In this document: in pieces, positions 1 through 7,451 of the stretch
Layout of the letters: every line of letters starts with the position of its first letter
Numbering within the stretch: the first letter of the stretch is position 1
Assembly (NCBI GenBank): GCA_902574035.1
Contig: CACGMC010000001.1
Location: 186,001 to 250,000 of the forward strand
Source: an uncultured Pelagibacteraceae bacterium
GTDB taxonomy: Bacteria > Pseudomonadota > Alphaproteobacteria > Pelagibacterales > Pelagibacteraceae
Reading direction: 5' to 3'
Length of the DNA: 64,000 nt
Notes under the pieces: model-generated
What the model saw: the letters and a program-made list of their open reading frames with translations, nothing else
Told to the model about the DNA's origin: nothing
Databases searched by the model: none
Made by a program: the position numbers and the translations under genes

Positions 1-589
1 AAAATGGCATCGGAAATTCGTTTTTATCAGTCAATGGGGTTTTTATAAACCCAGGTGATACAACTGAAACTCTCACTCCAAATTTTTTAAAATCAAAATA
101 AATGCTCTCACTAAAATTAGTTAAGGCAGCTTTAGATGGTCCATATCCACTTGAATTTGGTAACCCTCTATAACTCGCAATAGATGAAACTATTGAAATA
201 TGTCCAGATTTCTTATCTTTAAAATATCTTTCAACAGATTTTACACAATCAATTACACCTATAAAATTTACATTTATAACATTCTTTATTTTGTCAGGAT
301 CGATATTTTGTTCGTCTTTCGGCTCATATGTACCGCTAGAAAATAAACATATATCTAATTCGCCAAAATTATTTAGAATATTTTTAAAAACTTCATTAAT
401 TTGATTTCTATTAGTAACATCGAGAGGAAAAGATACTATATTAGGATTTTTAGCTAATTCATCAAGAAGTTCTTTTCTTCTAGCTGACACTGCAACTTTC
501 CAACCCTCATTAGCAAACTTTTCAGCAACTGATTTTCCTATCCCGCTACTTGCACCAGTTATCCAAATTTTTTTCTGTTTTTCTGACAT
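1..589 (-). CDS. Short-chain dehydrogenase/reductase (partial, C-terminus outside window)
   Basis: NAD(P)-dependent oxidoreductase with a Rossmann fold, reading leftward and cut by the window edge after about 196 codons. The start is the ATG at 587-589. Visible SDR marks are the N-terminal TGASSGIG nucleotide-binding motif (residues about 10-17), a VSS segment carrying the catalytic Ser and the YGPSK catalytic Tyr/Lys motif, followed by the usual VVSPGFIKT segment. Substrate cannot be read from sequence. It is divergent from the TspO gene 20 bp away. SDR plus TspO plus photolyase-family genes is a recurrent light-stress neighbourhood in bacteria, so a role there is an inference. Confidence 0.9.
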   Translation of the reverse strand, partial: MSEKQKKIWITGASSGIGKSVAEKFANEGWKVAVSARRKELLDELAKNPNIVSFPLDVTNRNQINEVFKNILNNFGELDICLFSSGTYEPKDEQNIDPDKIKNVINVNFIGVIDCVKSVERYFKDKKSGHISIVSSIASYRGLPNSSGYGPSKAALTNFSESIYFDFKKFGVRVSVVSPGFIKTPLTDKNEFPMPF

Positions 590-609
590 ATAAAGTTTAT
601 ATTTTAATA

Positions 610-1071
610 ATGAATAATAAATATTTATCATTATTTATAATATTAACCATTACTTTTTTAGCCTCTGCAATTGGCGGTTTTACTACTTCAGCTTTTAAAG
701 AACCTTGGTACTCACAATTAACACTAGCACCTTTTAATCCTCCAGCATGGGTTTTCGGACCTGTTTGGACAACGTTATATATTTTGATGTCAGTAGCAAT
801 ATGGAAAATTTGGTTTAATACAAAAAATAAATATATTCTTAAGATTTATTTTATTCATCTTTTTTTTAATAGCACATGGAGTATTGTTTTTTTTGGATTT
901 CACCAAATAGGTTTAGCATTAATAAATTTAATTATTATATTAGCGTTCATCACATTTCTTTTGAAAGAATACTTTAAAATAGACAAGATCAGCTATTATT
1001 TAATGATCCCTTATTTTTTATGGAGCACATACGCATTAATTTTAAATAGCTATATTTTTATTTATAATTAG
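610..1071 (+). CDS. tspO: TspO/MBR family membrane protein
   Basis: Translocator-protein family, about 153 residues with five predicted membrane helices, which is the family's usual size. The diagnostic early block PFNPPAWVFGPVWTTLY lies at about residues 41-57. An ATG further upstream in frame (550) would add 20 residues lying over the divergent SDR, so 610 (MNNKYLSL) is preferred. Bacterial TspO proteins bind porphyrins and tetrapyrroles and act in light and oxidative stress responses. That fits the MsrA and photolyase-family genes nearby. Its 3' end overlaps the convergent HPP gene by 4 bases. Confidence 0.9.
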   Translation: MNNKYLSLFIILTITFLASAIGGFTTSAFKEPWYSQLTLAPFNPPAWVFGPVWTTLYILMSVAIWKIWFNTKNKYILKIYFIHLFFNSTWSIVFFGFHQIGLALINLIIILAFITFLLKEYFKIDKISYYLMIPYFLWSTYALILNSYIFIYN

Positions 1072-1538
1072 AAAAATTTCGTTGGATAATTTCTTTTTAA
1101 TAAATATTTGTTTATTAAAATTGACAAAATAATTATAATTATTGCTCCAGCTGCGACAGGTAAGAAGATAAATTCAAATGATACATCCGATAAAAGGGCT
1201 ATCAAAGGATTTGCAGCTGCTGGAGGATGCTCCACTTTAAAATACATCATCAAGGCTAAAGCAAATCCAACTGCTAATCCTAAAGTAATAAATGACATTC
1301 CAAAAATTTCATTAAATAAGATACCTACTGTTATTGATACAAGATGACCAAAAAAAACATTTTTGGGTTGAGCCATATCGGCTTGATAAAATACTAAAAC
1401 ACTAAAAGTTGTAGCGCCAAAAGAAAATACTAACCAATATCCATAAGGAGTCTCAAAACTCAAAAAAGCCAACACTCCTATGATAAGTGCCGCTGATAAG
1501 CCTAAAATTATTGGGATTATCTTTTCGTTTATTTTCAT
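1068..1538 (-). CDS. HPP family integral membrane protein
   Basis: A 156-residue protein with four predicted transmembrane segments and the His-Pro-Pro signature at residues 104-106 (KVEHPPAAANP), which names the HPP family. Family members are linked to transport of nitrite or other small ions in plastids and cyanobacteria, but the bacterial substrate is unsettled. It converges on tspO (4-base overlap) and is divergent from the inositol-phosphatase-like gene, with 34 bp between the two starts that must hold both promoters or their overlap. Confidence 0.8.
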   Translation of the reverse strand: MKINEKIIPIILGLSAALIIGVLAFLSFETPYGYWLVFSFGATTFSVLVFYQADMAQPKNVFFGHLVSITVGILFNEIFGMSFITLGLAVGFALALMMYFKVEHPPAAANPLIALLSDVSFEFIFLPVAAGAIIIIILSILINKYLLKRNYPTKFF

Positions 1539-1572
1539 ATTTAAAAACTTTTTAATTAAGTTATATACTTAT

Positions 1573-2355
1573 ATGGACCAGAATAAAGCTATTAAATTTT
1601 TATATAATTTATCCTCTAAACTAAATAAGTTTTATAAATCAAATTCCAAAAAAAAATTAATTATAAACAATAAATCAAAAAGAAAAAAAATATTCAATCC
1701 AGTAACTAATTTCGATAAAAGTTTTGAAAAGATGATAAGAGCTTATATTGTAAAATCATTTCCCAATGACGGGATTATTGGAGAGGAATTTAAAGAGAAA
1801 AAAACCAAAAACAAAAACTACTGGATAATTGACCCAATAGATGGAACTAAGGCATTTGTTGCAGGTCTTCCTACTTGGTCTAATTTAGTTGGCATGATTT
1901 ACAAAAAGAAATCAATAATAGGTATGGCTAATTTTCCAGAATTAAAAAAAACCTATATAAGCTATAATAACACTTCATACATTTTAGACATAAATAAAAA
2001 AAAAAAATTGAAAACAAATTCGGTAATTAATTTCAAAAAAACAAAAATTCTATGCAATTTTCATAATCAAAATAAAAATTTAAAAATCTTAAAAAAGTTA
2101 GATAAATTGAATAAGAATATAAGCAGGATTACACTTGATGCATTCAGTTATTGTTTACTTGCAGAAGGTAAATTAGATGCGGTAATAGAGTCTAATCTTA
2201 AAATATATGATGTTGCCGCAATTATTCCAATTGTGGAAAATGCTGGTGGTTTTATTACCACATGGAATAATAAAAATGCTGAAAAAGCTGGAAATATCTT
2301 GGCAACTTCAAACAAAAAATTGCATTATAAATTATTAAAGATATTAAAGAGTTAA
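1573..2355 (+). CDS. Inositol monophosphatase-family phosphatase (histidinol-phosphatase-like)
   Basis: Mg2+-dependent phosphatase of the IMPase/FIG superfamily, about 260 residues from the ATG at 1573. The upstream in-frame ATG at 1480 would lie inside the divergent HPP gene. Metal-binding motifs are visible: GEE at residues 70-72, DPIDGT at 87-92, and a C-terminal DVAAIIPIVENAGG block. These three motifs are shared by inositol-1-phosphatase, HisN-type histidinol-phosphatase and CysQ. The window has a separate CysQ at 18360-19136, so this copy more likely acts on histidinol phosphate or inositol phosphate. The N-terminal 45 residues are very Lys/Asn rich. Confidence 0.85.
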   Translation: MDQNKAIKFLYNLSSKLNKFYKSNSKKKLIINNKSKRKKIFNPVTNFDKSFEKMIRAYIVKSFPNDGIIGEEFKEKKTKNKNYWIIDPIDGTKAFVAGLPTWSNLVGMIYKKKSIIGMANFPELKKTYISYNNTSYILDINKKKKLKTNSVINFKKTKILCNFHNQNKNLKILKKLDKLNKNISRITLDAFSYCLLAEGKLDAVIESNLKIYDVAAIIPIVENAGGFITTWNNKNAEKAGNILATSNKKLHYKLLKILKS

Positions 2356-2362
2356 TTTTTGA

Positions 2363-2884
2363 ATGTTTAACAATTTATTTGATAGAATATTTAGAGCGAT
2401 CAAAATTGATGTTGAGCTCTATGAAGAGGTTGAACGAGATAAGTCAGCAACTGTTCAAGCTGGACTCGTTGTGGTACTTGCAAGCTTAGCTGCAGGTGTA
2501 GGAGCGTTACAGTTAGGTGCATCAAATTTTATTTTAGCTCCAATTGCCTCTTTACTAAGCTGGTATATAGTTAGCTACATAATTTATTTTTTAGGAGTAA
2601 AGCTTTTTCCTGAAAAATCTACTAAAAGTAATCATGGAGAGTTACTAAGAACTATAGGGTTTGCTAATGCTCCTGGTTTAATTAGAGTTTTCGGAGTCAC
2701 CCCAGATTTAATGTTTGTAACTTTCATTGGTTCACAATTTTGGACTCTAGCATGTGTTGTTGTTGGAGTCAGAGCTGCCTTAGATTATAAATCATTATGG
2801 AAAGCGTTAGGAGTTGTAATAGTAGCCATGTTAATTCAAGGTGTTCTACTATTTTTAATATTGGTTTTATCTCAAAATCTTTAA
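2363..2884 (+). CDS. Yip1 domain membrane protein
   Basis: A 173-residue polytopic protein with a short cytoplasmic head (residues 1-30) and about five hydrophobic segments. The order, with FANAPGLIRVFG in the middle and an AL-DYKS-WKAL segment before the last helix, matches bacterial Yip1-domain proteins. Bacterial members have no settled function. The start lies 7 bases after the stop of the IMPase-like gene, so the two are probably co-transcribed. The 3' end overlaps a small convergent zinc-ribbon-like gene by 4 bases. Confidence 0.75.
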   Translation: MFNNLFDRIFRAIKIDVELYEEVERDKSATVQAGLVVVLASLAAGVGALQLGASNFILAPIASLLSWYIVSYIIYFLGVKLFPEKSTKSNHGELLRTIGFANAPGLIRVFGVTPDLMFVTFIGSQFWTLACVVVGVRAALDYKSLWKALGVVIVAMLIQGVLLFLILVLSQNL

Positions 2885-3045
2885 ATTGGAAAAATTGTTT
2901 TTGATAGTTTGCAGCTATTACAAAATTTAAAACCATGCATAATTAAATTTTGTTTGACACTTTCATCTTCTTTTTTACATTCCTCACAGATAATATTATT
3001 TAAATCACTATTTTCATCTATGACAATATGATCATCGTTTTTCAT
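2881..3045 (-). CDS. 54-residue Cys4 (zinc-ribbon-like) protein
   Basis: A short reading frame on the minus strand with ATG at 3043-3045 and TAA at 2881-2883. The protein has two CxxC knuckles, CEEC at residues 20-23 and CNSC at 42-45, separated by 18 residues, as in a small zinc ribbon. The N-terminus is acidic (KNDDHIVIDENSD). I do not recognise a named family. It fills an otherwise empty 185-bp gap between Yip1 and msrA. Coding status rests on the intact frame and the spaced cysteine pairs. Confidence 0.55.
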   Translation of the reverse strand: MKNDDHIVIDENSDLNNIICEECKKEDESVKQNLIMHGFKFCNSCKLSKTIFPI

Positions 3046-3069
3046 AATAATTAATATATCATCTTTTCA

Positions 3070-3642
3070 ATGAAAAAAATTATTCTAATCTTATTTATTT
3101 ATTTTATAAACCACAGCGTATTTGCAACAGAGACTAAAAAAGCATATTTTGCAGGAGGTTGCTTTTGGTGCATGGAAGAGTCTTACGACCAAGTAGATGG
3201 AGTTTTATCATCAATTTCCGGATACTCGGGAGGGCATCTTAAGAATCCAAAATATGAGGATGTTATTTACAAAGATACTGGTCACGTAGAAGTAATAGAG
3301 GTTACATATAACCCTTTATTGGTGAGCTATAAAGATTTATTAAATGTTTATTGGAAAAATATTGATCCCTTCGATGCTTCAGGTCAATTTTGTGATAAAG
3401 GCAAAAGTTATAGATCTGTGATTTTTTTTGAAAATAATAGTCAAAAAGAACTTATTGATAAATCATTTAAAGAAATAGAGAAAAAATTTGATAAAAAAAT
3501 CGTTACTTTAGTTTGGAAATTTGACATTTTTTACCCTGCTGAAAATTATCACCAAGATTATTATGAAAAAAATTTTATTCGTTATCTAATGTACAAAAAC
3601 GCTTGTAAAAGAGAAGAAACATTAAAAAAGATATGGAATTGA
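3070..3642 (+). CDS. msrA: Peptide methionine-S-sulfoxide reductase MsrA
   Basis: Repairs methionine-S-sulfoxide in oxidised proteins. The catalytic motif GGCFWCMEE is at residues 29-37 (nucleophile Cys31), with the family's SGYSGG and downstream AENYHQDYYEKN blocks. A hydrophobic N-terminal stretch ending near VFAT (residues 1-20) looks like a signal peptide, so the enzyme probably works in the periplasm. The length of 190 residues fits a secreted MsrA. It overlaps the next gene by 10 bases. The cluster with TspO and photolyase-family genes suggests a photo-oxidative stress role. Confidence 0.93.
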   Translation: MKKIILILFIYFINHSVFATETKKAYFAGGCFWCMEESYDQVDGVLSSISGYSGGHLKNPKYEDVIYKDTGHVEVIEVTYNPLLVSYKDLLNVYWKNIDPFDASGQFCDKGKSYRSVIFFENNSQKELIDKSFKEIEKKFDKKIVTLVWKFDIFYPAENYHQDYYEKNFIRYLMYKNACKREETLKKIWN

Positions 3643-4088
3643 AAAAAATATTTATAACTTTAGTATTTGTACTTACATTTAATACTCTAAATGCAGAAAT
3701 GATTAAACCATCAAAAGATTTATCTGCTTTCGATGTAGTAAAAATTCAACTAGAAGCATTAAAAAAAAATAACAAGTTAAATGATGGAATAAAACAAACT
3801 TGGCTTTTTGCTCACCCAGATAATAAAAAATTTACTGGCCCATACAAAAGATTTGAGGGTATGTTGCTTGGCCAGCAGTATAAAATTCTTTTAAACCATT
3901 CGTCACATAAAATAAATTTAATTAGTAATAGCCCTAATACTTTTATTTATGGTGTTGAAGTATTAGACGATGATAAGAAATTATTTTTTTATGAGTGGCA
4001 TGTTCAAAAAGGCAGCGATAAAGATTGCACCGATTGCTGGTTTACTTCTGCTGTTTCACAACCATTTGATCAAGGGAACACTATTTGA
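3633..4088 (+). CDS. Secreted DUF4864-like protein
   Basis: A 151-residue protein with a signal peptide (hydrophobic residues 4-20, cleavage near LNA-E). The mature part follows the DUF4864 pattern: AFDVVKIQLEALKKNN, then WLFAHPDNKKFTGPYKRF and a GMLLGQQYKILLNH block. The family has an NTF2-like fold by prediction and no assigned reaction. A late pair of cysteines (DCTDCWF) could form a disulfide or bind metal. It overlaps msrA at its start, and its TGA overlaps the TTG start of the next gene, so msrA, this gene, the small membrane gene and the cryptochrome-like gene look like one operon. Confidence 0.7.
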   Translation: MELKKIFITLVFVLTFNTLNAEMIKPSKDLSAFDVVKIQLEALKKNNKLNDGIKQTWLFAHPDNKKFTGPYKRFEGMLLGQQYKILLNHSSHKINLISNSPNTFIYGVEVLDDDKKLFFYEWHVQKGSDKDCTDCWFTSAVSQPFDQGNTI

Positions 4089-4285
4089 AACGTCCTCCTT
4101 TCATTTATAGATATATTATAGTTGGATTGATACTAGTAGGACCGCCAATTTTAAGTGCTCACTATGGTTCTATATATTTAGGAAAAGAAAATGGAGTGCT
4201 TCTAGGATTTTCTGTTGGAATAATTTGCGTAACATTTGCCTGTTGGAAATTGTACATAGATGACTGGAGGGATGACGAGGATTAA
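4085..4285 (+). CDS. Small membrane protein, 66 residues
   Basis: Starts at a TTG that overlaps the upstream stop (TTGA) and ends in a TAATG overlap with the downstream cryptochrome-like gene, so translation is very likely coupled. Two hydrophobic segments (about residues 10-26 and 35-53) flank a short GKENG turn, and the C-terminus is acidic (DDWRDDED). I recognise no family. Its position strictly between two coupled genes supports it being real. Confidence 0.65.
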   Translation: MKRPPFIYRYIIVGLILVGPPILSAHYGSIYLGKENGVLLGFSVGIICVTFACWKLYIDDWRDDED

Positions 4286-5424
4286 TGCAATTTGTAACCT
4301 CGAGATCAGAAGCTTTAGATAAGCTTAATAAATATATTGAAAACGATATTTCAAATTATAATTCAAAAAGAAATTTCGATTTTGGTGTAAATAATAGGAG
4401 TAATGTTTCTTGTTTATCTCCATATATTACTCATAGATTAATCAACGAATATGAAACTGCGAAACTTGTACTGAAGAAATATCCTTTCCAAAAAGTAGAT
4501 AAATTTATTCAAGAAATATTTTGGAGAGTATACTGGAAAGGATGGCTTGAACTAAGACCAAAAGTTTGGACTGATTTTATAGAAGATCTTAAGACGATAA
4601 AAGAAGATGAAAAATATCTAAAAGCCGTAAAAGGAGAAACTGAAATTGAATGTTTTAATGATTGGGTAAACGAACTTATAAATTTTAATTATCTTCATAA
4701 TCACACACGGATGTTGTTTGCTAGTATTTGGATATTCACATTAGGATTACCTTGGCAAAAGGGAGCAGAGTTTTTCATGAGACATTTATTTGATGGGGAT
4801 GCAGCTTCCAATACTTTAAGTTGGCGATGGGTTGCTGGAATACAAACAAAAGGAAAAAATTATTTAGCCCAATCATGGAATATAAGTAAATTTACAAGTA
4901 ATAAATATAAAAATGTTAAGTTGAATGAGACTGCCTTACCGATTATTGACAAAAGAGAATATAAAATTTCACCTTTTCAAATAAATAAAAGTGAAGAAAT
5001 GAACGAACAATTAATTGTATTTGAAAATGAAATGCACATCGATTTTTTTGATGTAAAAAAATACAAAAAAATTTACTTTGTTTTATTGGATAACAAAAAT
5101 AGATCTCTTAAGCTATCTTCAAAAGTTATAGACTATAAAAAAGCTGTTATTAAATCACAATTTAATGAATATCAATTTAAGGCTGAATTATTAGATGAAA
5201 ATGGTTTAATAAATTTAATTAAAAACTCTAAAAAATTTGATGTTGTATATCCTTCTATCGGAGAAAATTTCTCATTTTTAAAAAGATTGATAAAGAATAA
5301 TGACCTGGCTGTAAATTTTATTACCCGAAATGAAGATGAGTTTTGTTGGAAGTTCTCTAATAAAGGTTATTTTAATTTTAAGTCAAATATACCAATAATA
5401 TTATCTACTTTTAAATTGAATTAG
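4285..5424 (+). CDS. Cryptochrome/photolyase-like FAD-binding protein with permuted domain order
   Basis: A 379-residue flavoprotein relative of DNA photolyase. Residues 1-215 form the FAD-binding helical domain: SNVSCLSPYITHRL, KFIQEIFWRVYWKGWLELRP, LHNHTRMLFASIWIF and DGDAASNTLSWRWVAG are typical FAD/active-site blocks. The usual N-terminal antenna domain is absent. Instead, residues about 235-379 form an alpha/beta region (IVFENEMHIDFF, KKIYFVLLDNKN, DVVYPSIGENFSFLKRL) that resembles a photolyase antenna domain moved to the C-terminus. That is my reading, not a database result. It is coupled to the preceding small membrane gene and followed by convergent DUF2256, a usual partner of photolyases. 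DNA repair or light signalling are both possible. Confidence 0.8.
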   Translation: MQFVTSRSEALDKLNKYIENDISNYNSKRNFDFGVNNRSNVSCLSPYITHRLINEYETAKLVLKKYPFQKVDKFIQEIFWRVYWKGWLELRPKVWTDFIEDLKTIKEDEKYLKAVKGETEIECFNDWVNELINFNYLHNHTRMLFASIWIFTLGLPWQKGAEFFMRHLFDGDAASNTLSWRWVAGIQTKGKNYLAQSWNISKFTSNKYKNVKLNETALPIIDKREYKISPFQINKSEEMNEQLIVFENEMHIDFFDVKKYKKIYFVLLDNKNRSLKLSSKVIDYKKAVIKSQFNEYQFKAELLDENGLINLIKNSKKFDVVYPSIGENFSFLKRLIKNNDLAVNFITRNEDEFCWKFSNKGYFNFKSNIPIILSTFKLN

Positions 5425-5545
5425 ATTTAGAGCATTTCTTAGAGCAATATTTTACTTTTTCCCAATTAAGCCTCCATTTTTTGCGCCAATTAAAAGATTT
5501 ATTACATATGGGGCAAACCTTCTTTGGAAGTTGGCTCTTTTTCAT
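5411..5545 (-). CDS. DUF2256 family zinc-ribbon protein, 44 residues
   Basis: Starts at the ATG at 5543-5545 and ends at TAA 5411-5413. The sequence KKVCPICNKSFNWRKKW followed by KVKYCSKKCSK is the DUF2256 pattern: two Cys pairs around a basic, Trp-rich middle, probably binding zinc. DUF2256 genes commonly neighbour cryptochrome/photolyase genes, as here. The start overlaps the stop of the DUF393 gene (ATGA), so the two are translationally coupled, and the 3' end overlaps the convergent cryptochrome-like gene by 14 bases. Confidence 0.88.
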   Translation of the reverse strand: MKKSQLPKKVCPICNKSFNWRKKWRLNWEKVKYCSKKCSKSNSI

Positions 5546-5892
5546 TTTTTTAAAAGGTGTTTATTTTTAAGAAATAAAAAATAAGCGGCAATTTCATAAA
5601 AAATATTTAGAAAAAAAAATAAGGGTTTAATTTTAAAAATTTTATATAAAAAATTATATTTTGGAATATTTTTCCATATAATTAAAAATGACTCAGCGCC
5701 ATCGATAATCTTACCGTCTTGTATTACGTGCATCCTTCTTAAAAGTTCCCTATAAGATTTTGAGGTAATATTTTGTGCTTCCTTATTGTCTGTAACATCA
5801 ATCCACCTAATATTATCATCACTATGTTTTTTATAATGGTTAATTTCTGTTCTACATATATTACAAGAATTATTGAAAAAAACTTTAACCAT
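5542..5892 (-). CDS. DCC-family (DUF393) thiol-disulfide-like protein
   Basis: A 116-residue protein that opens with FFNNSCNICRTEINHYKKH, the Cys-xx-Cys start of the DUF393/DCC family of thioredoxin-fold proteins. The family's IDVTD, LLRRMHVIQDGKIIDGAESF and C-terminal hydrophobic segment are present. The redox partner is unknown. It overlaps the photolyase-related gene upstream by 8 bases and DUF2256 downstream by 4 bases, giving a three-gene minus-strand operon. DUF393 genes recur in bacterial light-induced clusters. Confidence 0.85.
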   Translation of the reverse strand: MVKVFFNNSCNICRTEINHYKKHSDDNIRWIDVTDNKEAQNITSKSYRELLRRMHVIQDGKIIDGAESFLIIWKNIPKYNFLYKIFKIKPLFFFLNIFYEIAAYFLFLKNKHLLKK

Positions 5893-7366
5893 TTGTATTT
5901 TCTTTTATAAAATTATTTGCTGCTTTAAATATTCTAGTTTTTCTCTCTTTATTCATTTTTTCTGAGATTCTTACCATCATCGCAAGGCGAGGATTTTTTA
6001 AAAAGAATGTTTTGTGCCTGTCAATAAATTTCCAATATAATCCATCCATTACATCACACCAAGGACCTTTTTTAAAATGCATCATCTTTAAAAAATAACT
6101 TGATCCACAAATATATGGTTTTGTAGCAAATATACCGCCGTCACTAAATAAACCCATACCATAAACGTTAGGGGACATCACCCAGTTAGAAGAGTCTACA
6201 AACATTTCCATAAACCATTTATAAACTTGTTTTGGATGAATTTCACAGAGATTCATGATGTTTGCTAATATCATTAATCTTTCTATATGATGTGACCATC
6301 CAAAGTTTTTTGCATTATTAATTGCGTGATCAAGAGGATCTAAACCAGTGGTTCCATTATACCAAGTATTTTTCATTTTTCTTTTATGATTAAAAAAATT
6401 TGTTTTCTCTAATCTTTGATCAAAATTTTGATAAATTCCTCTCATAAATTCTCTCCAACCAATAATTTGTCTTATGTAACCTTCTAAAGAATTTATTGGA
6501 ACTTTATTCTCAATCTTTTTTAATTTCTCCAAAATCTCATTTGGAGTTATTAATCCCAAATTAATTAATGGACTTAGAGCACTATGAAATACAGTATTGG
6601 ATTTATCAGTGACTGCATCCTCGTAATCACCAAACAATTTTATTCTCTCCTTTAAAAATTCATCAAGCCATTTGTTTGCATCCTTTCTAGTCGTCGGAAA
6701 CCAAAATTGATTAAGATCTCCGGGATGATTTTTAAAATTAGAGCTTATAAATTTTTTTAGTACTGTAGTTTCCTTAGTTTCTTTAACTTTTGAAATTTTA
6801 GGAATTTTTATCGAATTTGGTAATTTTTTTCTATTTTCCTCATCAAAACTCCATTTATTTCCTTTTGGCGTGCCATTCTTATTCATTAGTAAATTCATTT
6901 TAGTTCTTACTATTTTATAAAAATTAGCCATAAAAGGCCTTTTATTTCTTGTAAGATAGCTTTTAAATTCATCTCTATTAATTAAAAACATTGGCGTTTT
7001 AATTTGATTTACTTTTAAAGAATTTTTTTTAGTTAATGACAAAATTCTTTTCTCAAAAAATTTATCTTCTATTTCAAAAAAAGATATTTCTTTTACTTTT
7101 TTTTCTTTAATTACTTTTTCAAGTTTTTTTTCATAAGAGAGTTTAAAATCTTTATTTCCGTCTCTATAAAAAACATTGAAATTTTTGGATTTTAATTCAT
7201 TTTTAAAAGATCTCATGGATGATAAAAAAAGAAGTATTTTAAGTTTGTGATGTTTTTCATAGGTACAAAGGTTATAATCCTCAGCCATAAAAAATAAGTG
7301 ATCTTTATATGGGCTTAAATACTTTGGATGAAACAGCTGATTTCCTAGAATGATGAATAGTTTCAT
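5885..7366 (-). CDS. Deoxyribodipyrimidine photolyase-related protein, apparently without Fe-S ligands
   Basis: A protein of about 493 residues of the photolyase-related family that includes bacterial (6-4) photolyases. It begins LFIILGNQLFHPKYL (antenna domain), with GWREFMRGIYQNFD, GWSHHIERLMILANIMNLCEI and SSNWVMSPNVYGMGLFSDGG in the FAD domain. Fe-S members carry a CxxC plus a further Cys in the loop after the last block. Here that loop is short, HFKKGPWCDVMDGLYW, with a single Cys, so no 4Fe-4S cluster is expected. The ATG at 7364-7366 is chosen over an upstream TTG at 7375. First gene of the operon with DUF393 and DUF2256. Confidence 0.88.
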   Translation of the reverse strand: MKLFIILGNQLFHPKYLSPYKDHLFFMAEDYNLCTYEKHHKLKILLFLSSMRSFKNELKSKNFNVFYRDGNKDFKLSYEKKLEKVIKEKKVKEISFFEIEDKFFEKRILSLTKKNSLKVNQIKTPMFLINRDEFKSYLTRNKRPFMANFYKIVRTKMNLLMNKNGTPKGNKWSFDEENRKKLPNSIKIPKISKVKETKETTVLKKFISSNFKNHPGDLNQFWFPTTRKDANKWLDEFLKERIKLFGDYEDAVTDKSNTVFHSALSPLINLGLITPNEILEKLKKIENKVPINSLEGYIRQIIGWREFMRGIYQNFDQRLEKTNFFNHKRKMKNTWYNGTTGLDPLDHAINNAKNFGWSHHIERLMILANIMNLCEIHPKQVYKWFMEMFVDSSNWVMSPNVYGMGLFSDGGIFATKPYICGSSYFLKMMHFKKGPWCDVMDGLYWKFIDRHKTFFLKNPRLAMMVRISEKMNKERKTRIFKAANNFIKENTNG

Positions 7367-7451
7367 AAGTATCAATTTATATTGTTTTTATTACAAAATA
7401 CACGCGTCATTATTAAGCTGTCCAATTTCTCAGATCATGGTATTTAACCCT

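Noticed and set aside
1573-2355. Second CysQ gene
   Set aside because: It lacks the DGTKEY form and the GSPVS/D block of CysQ. The gene at 18360-19136 fits CysQ, so this was left as a general IMPase-family enzyme.
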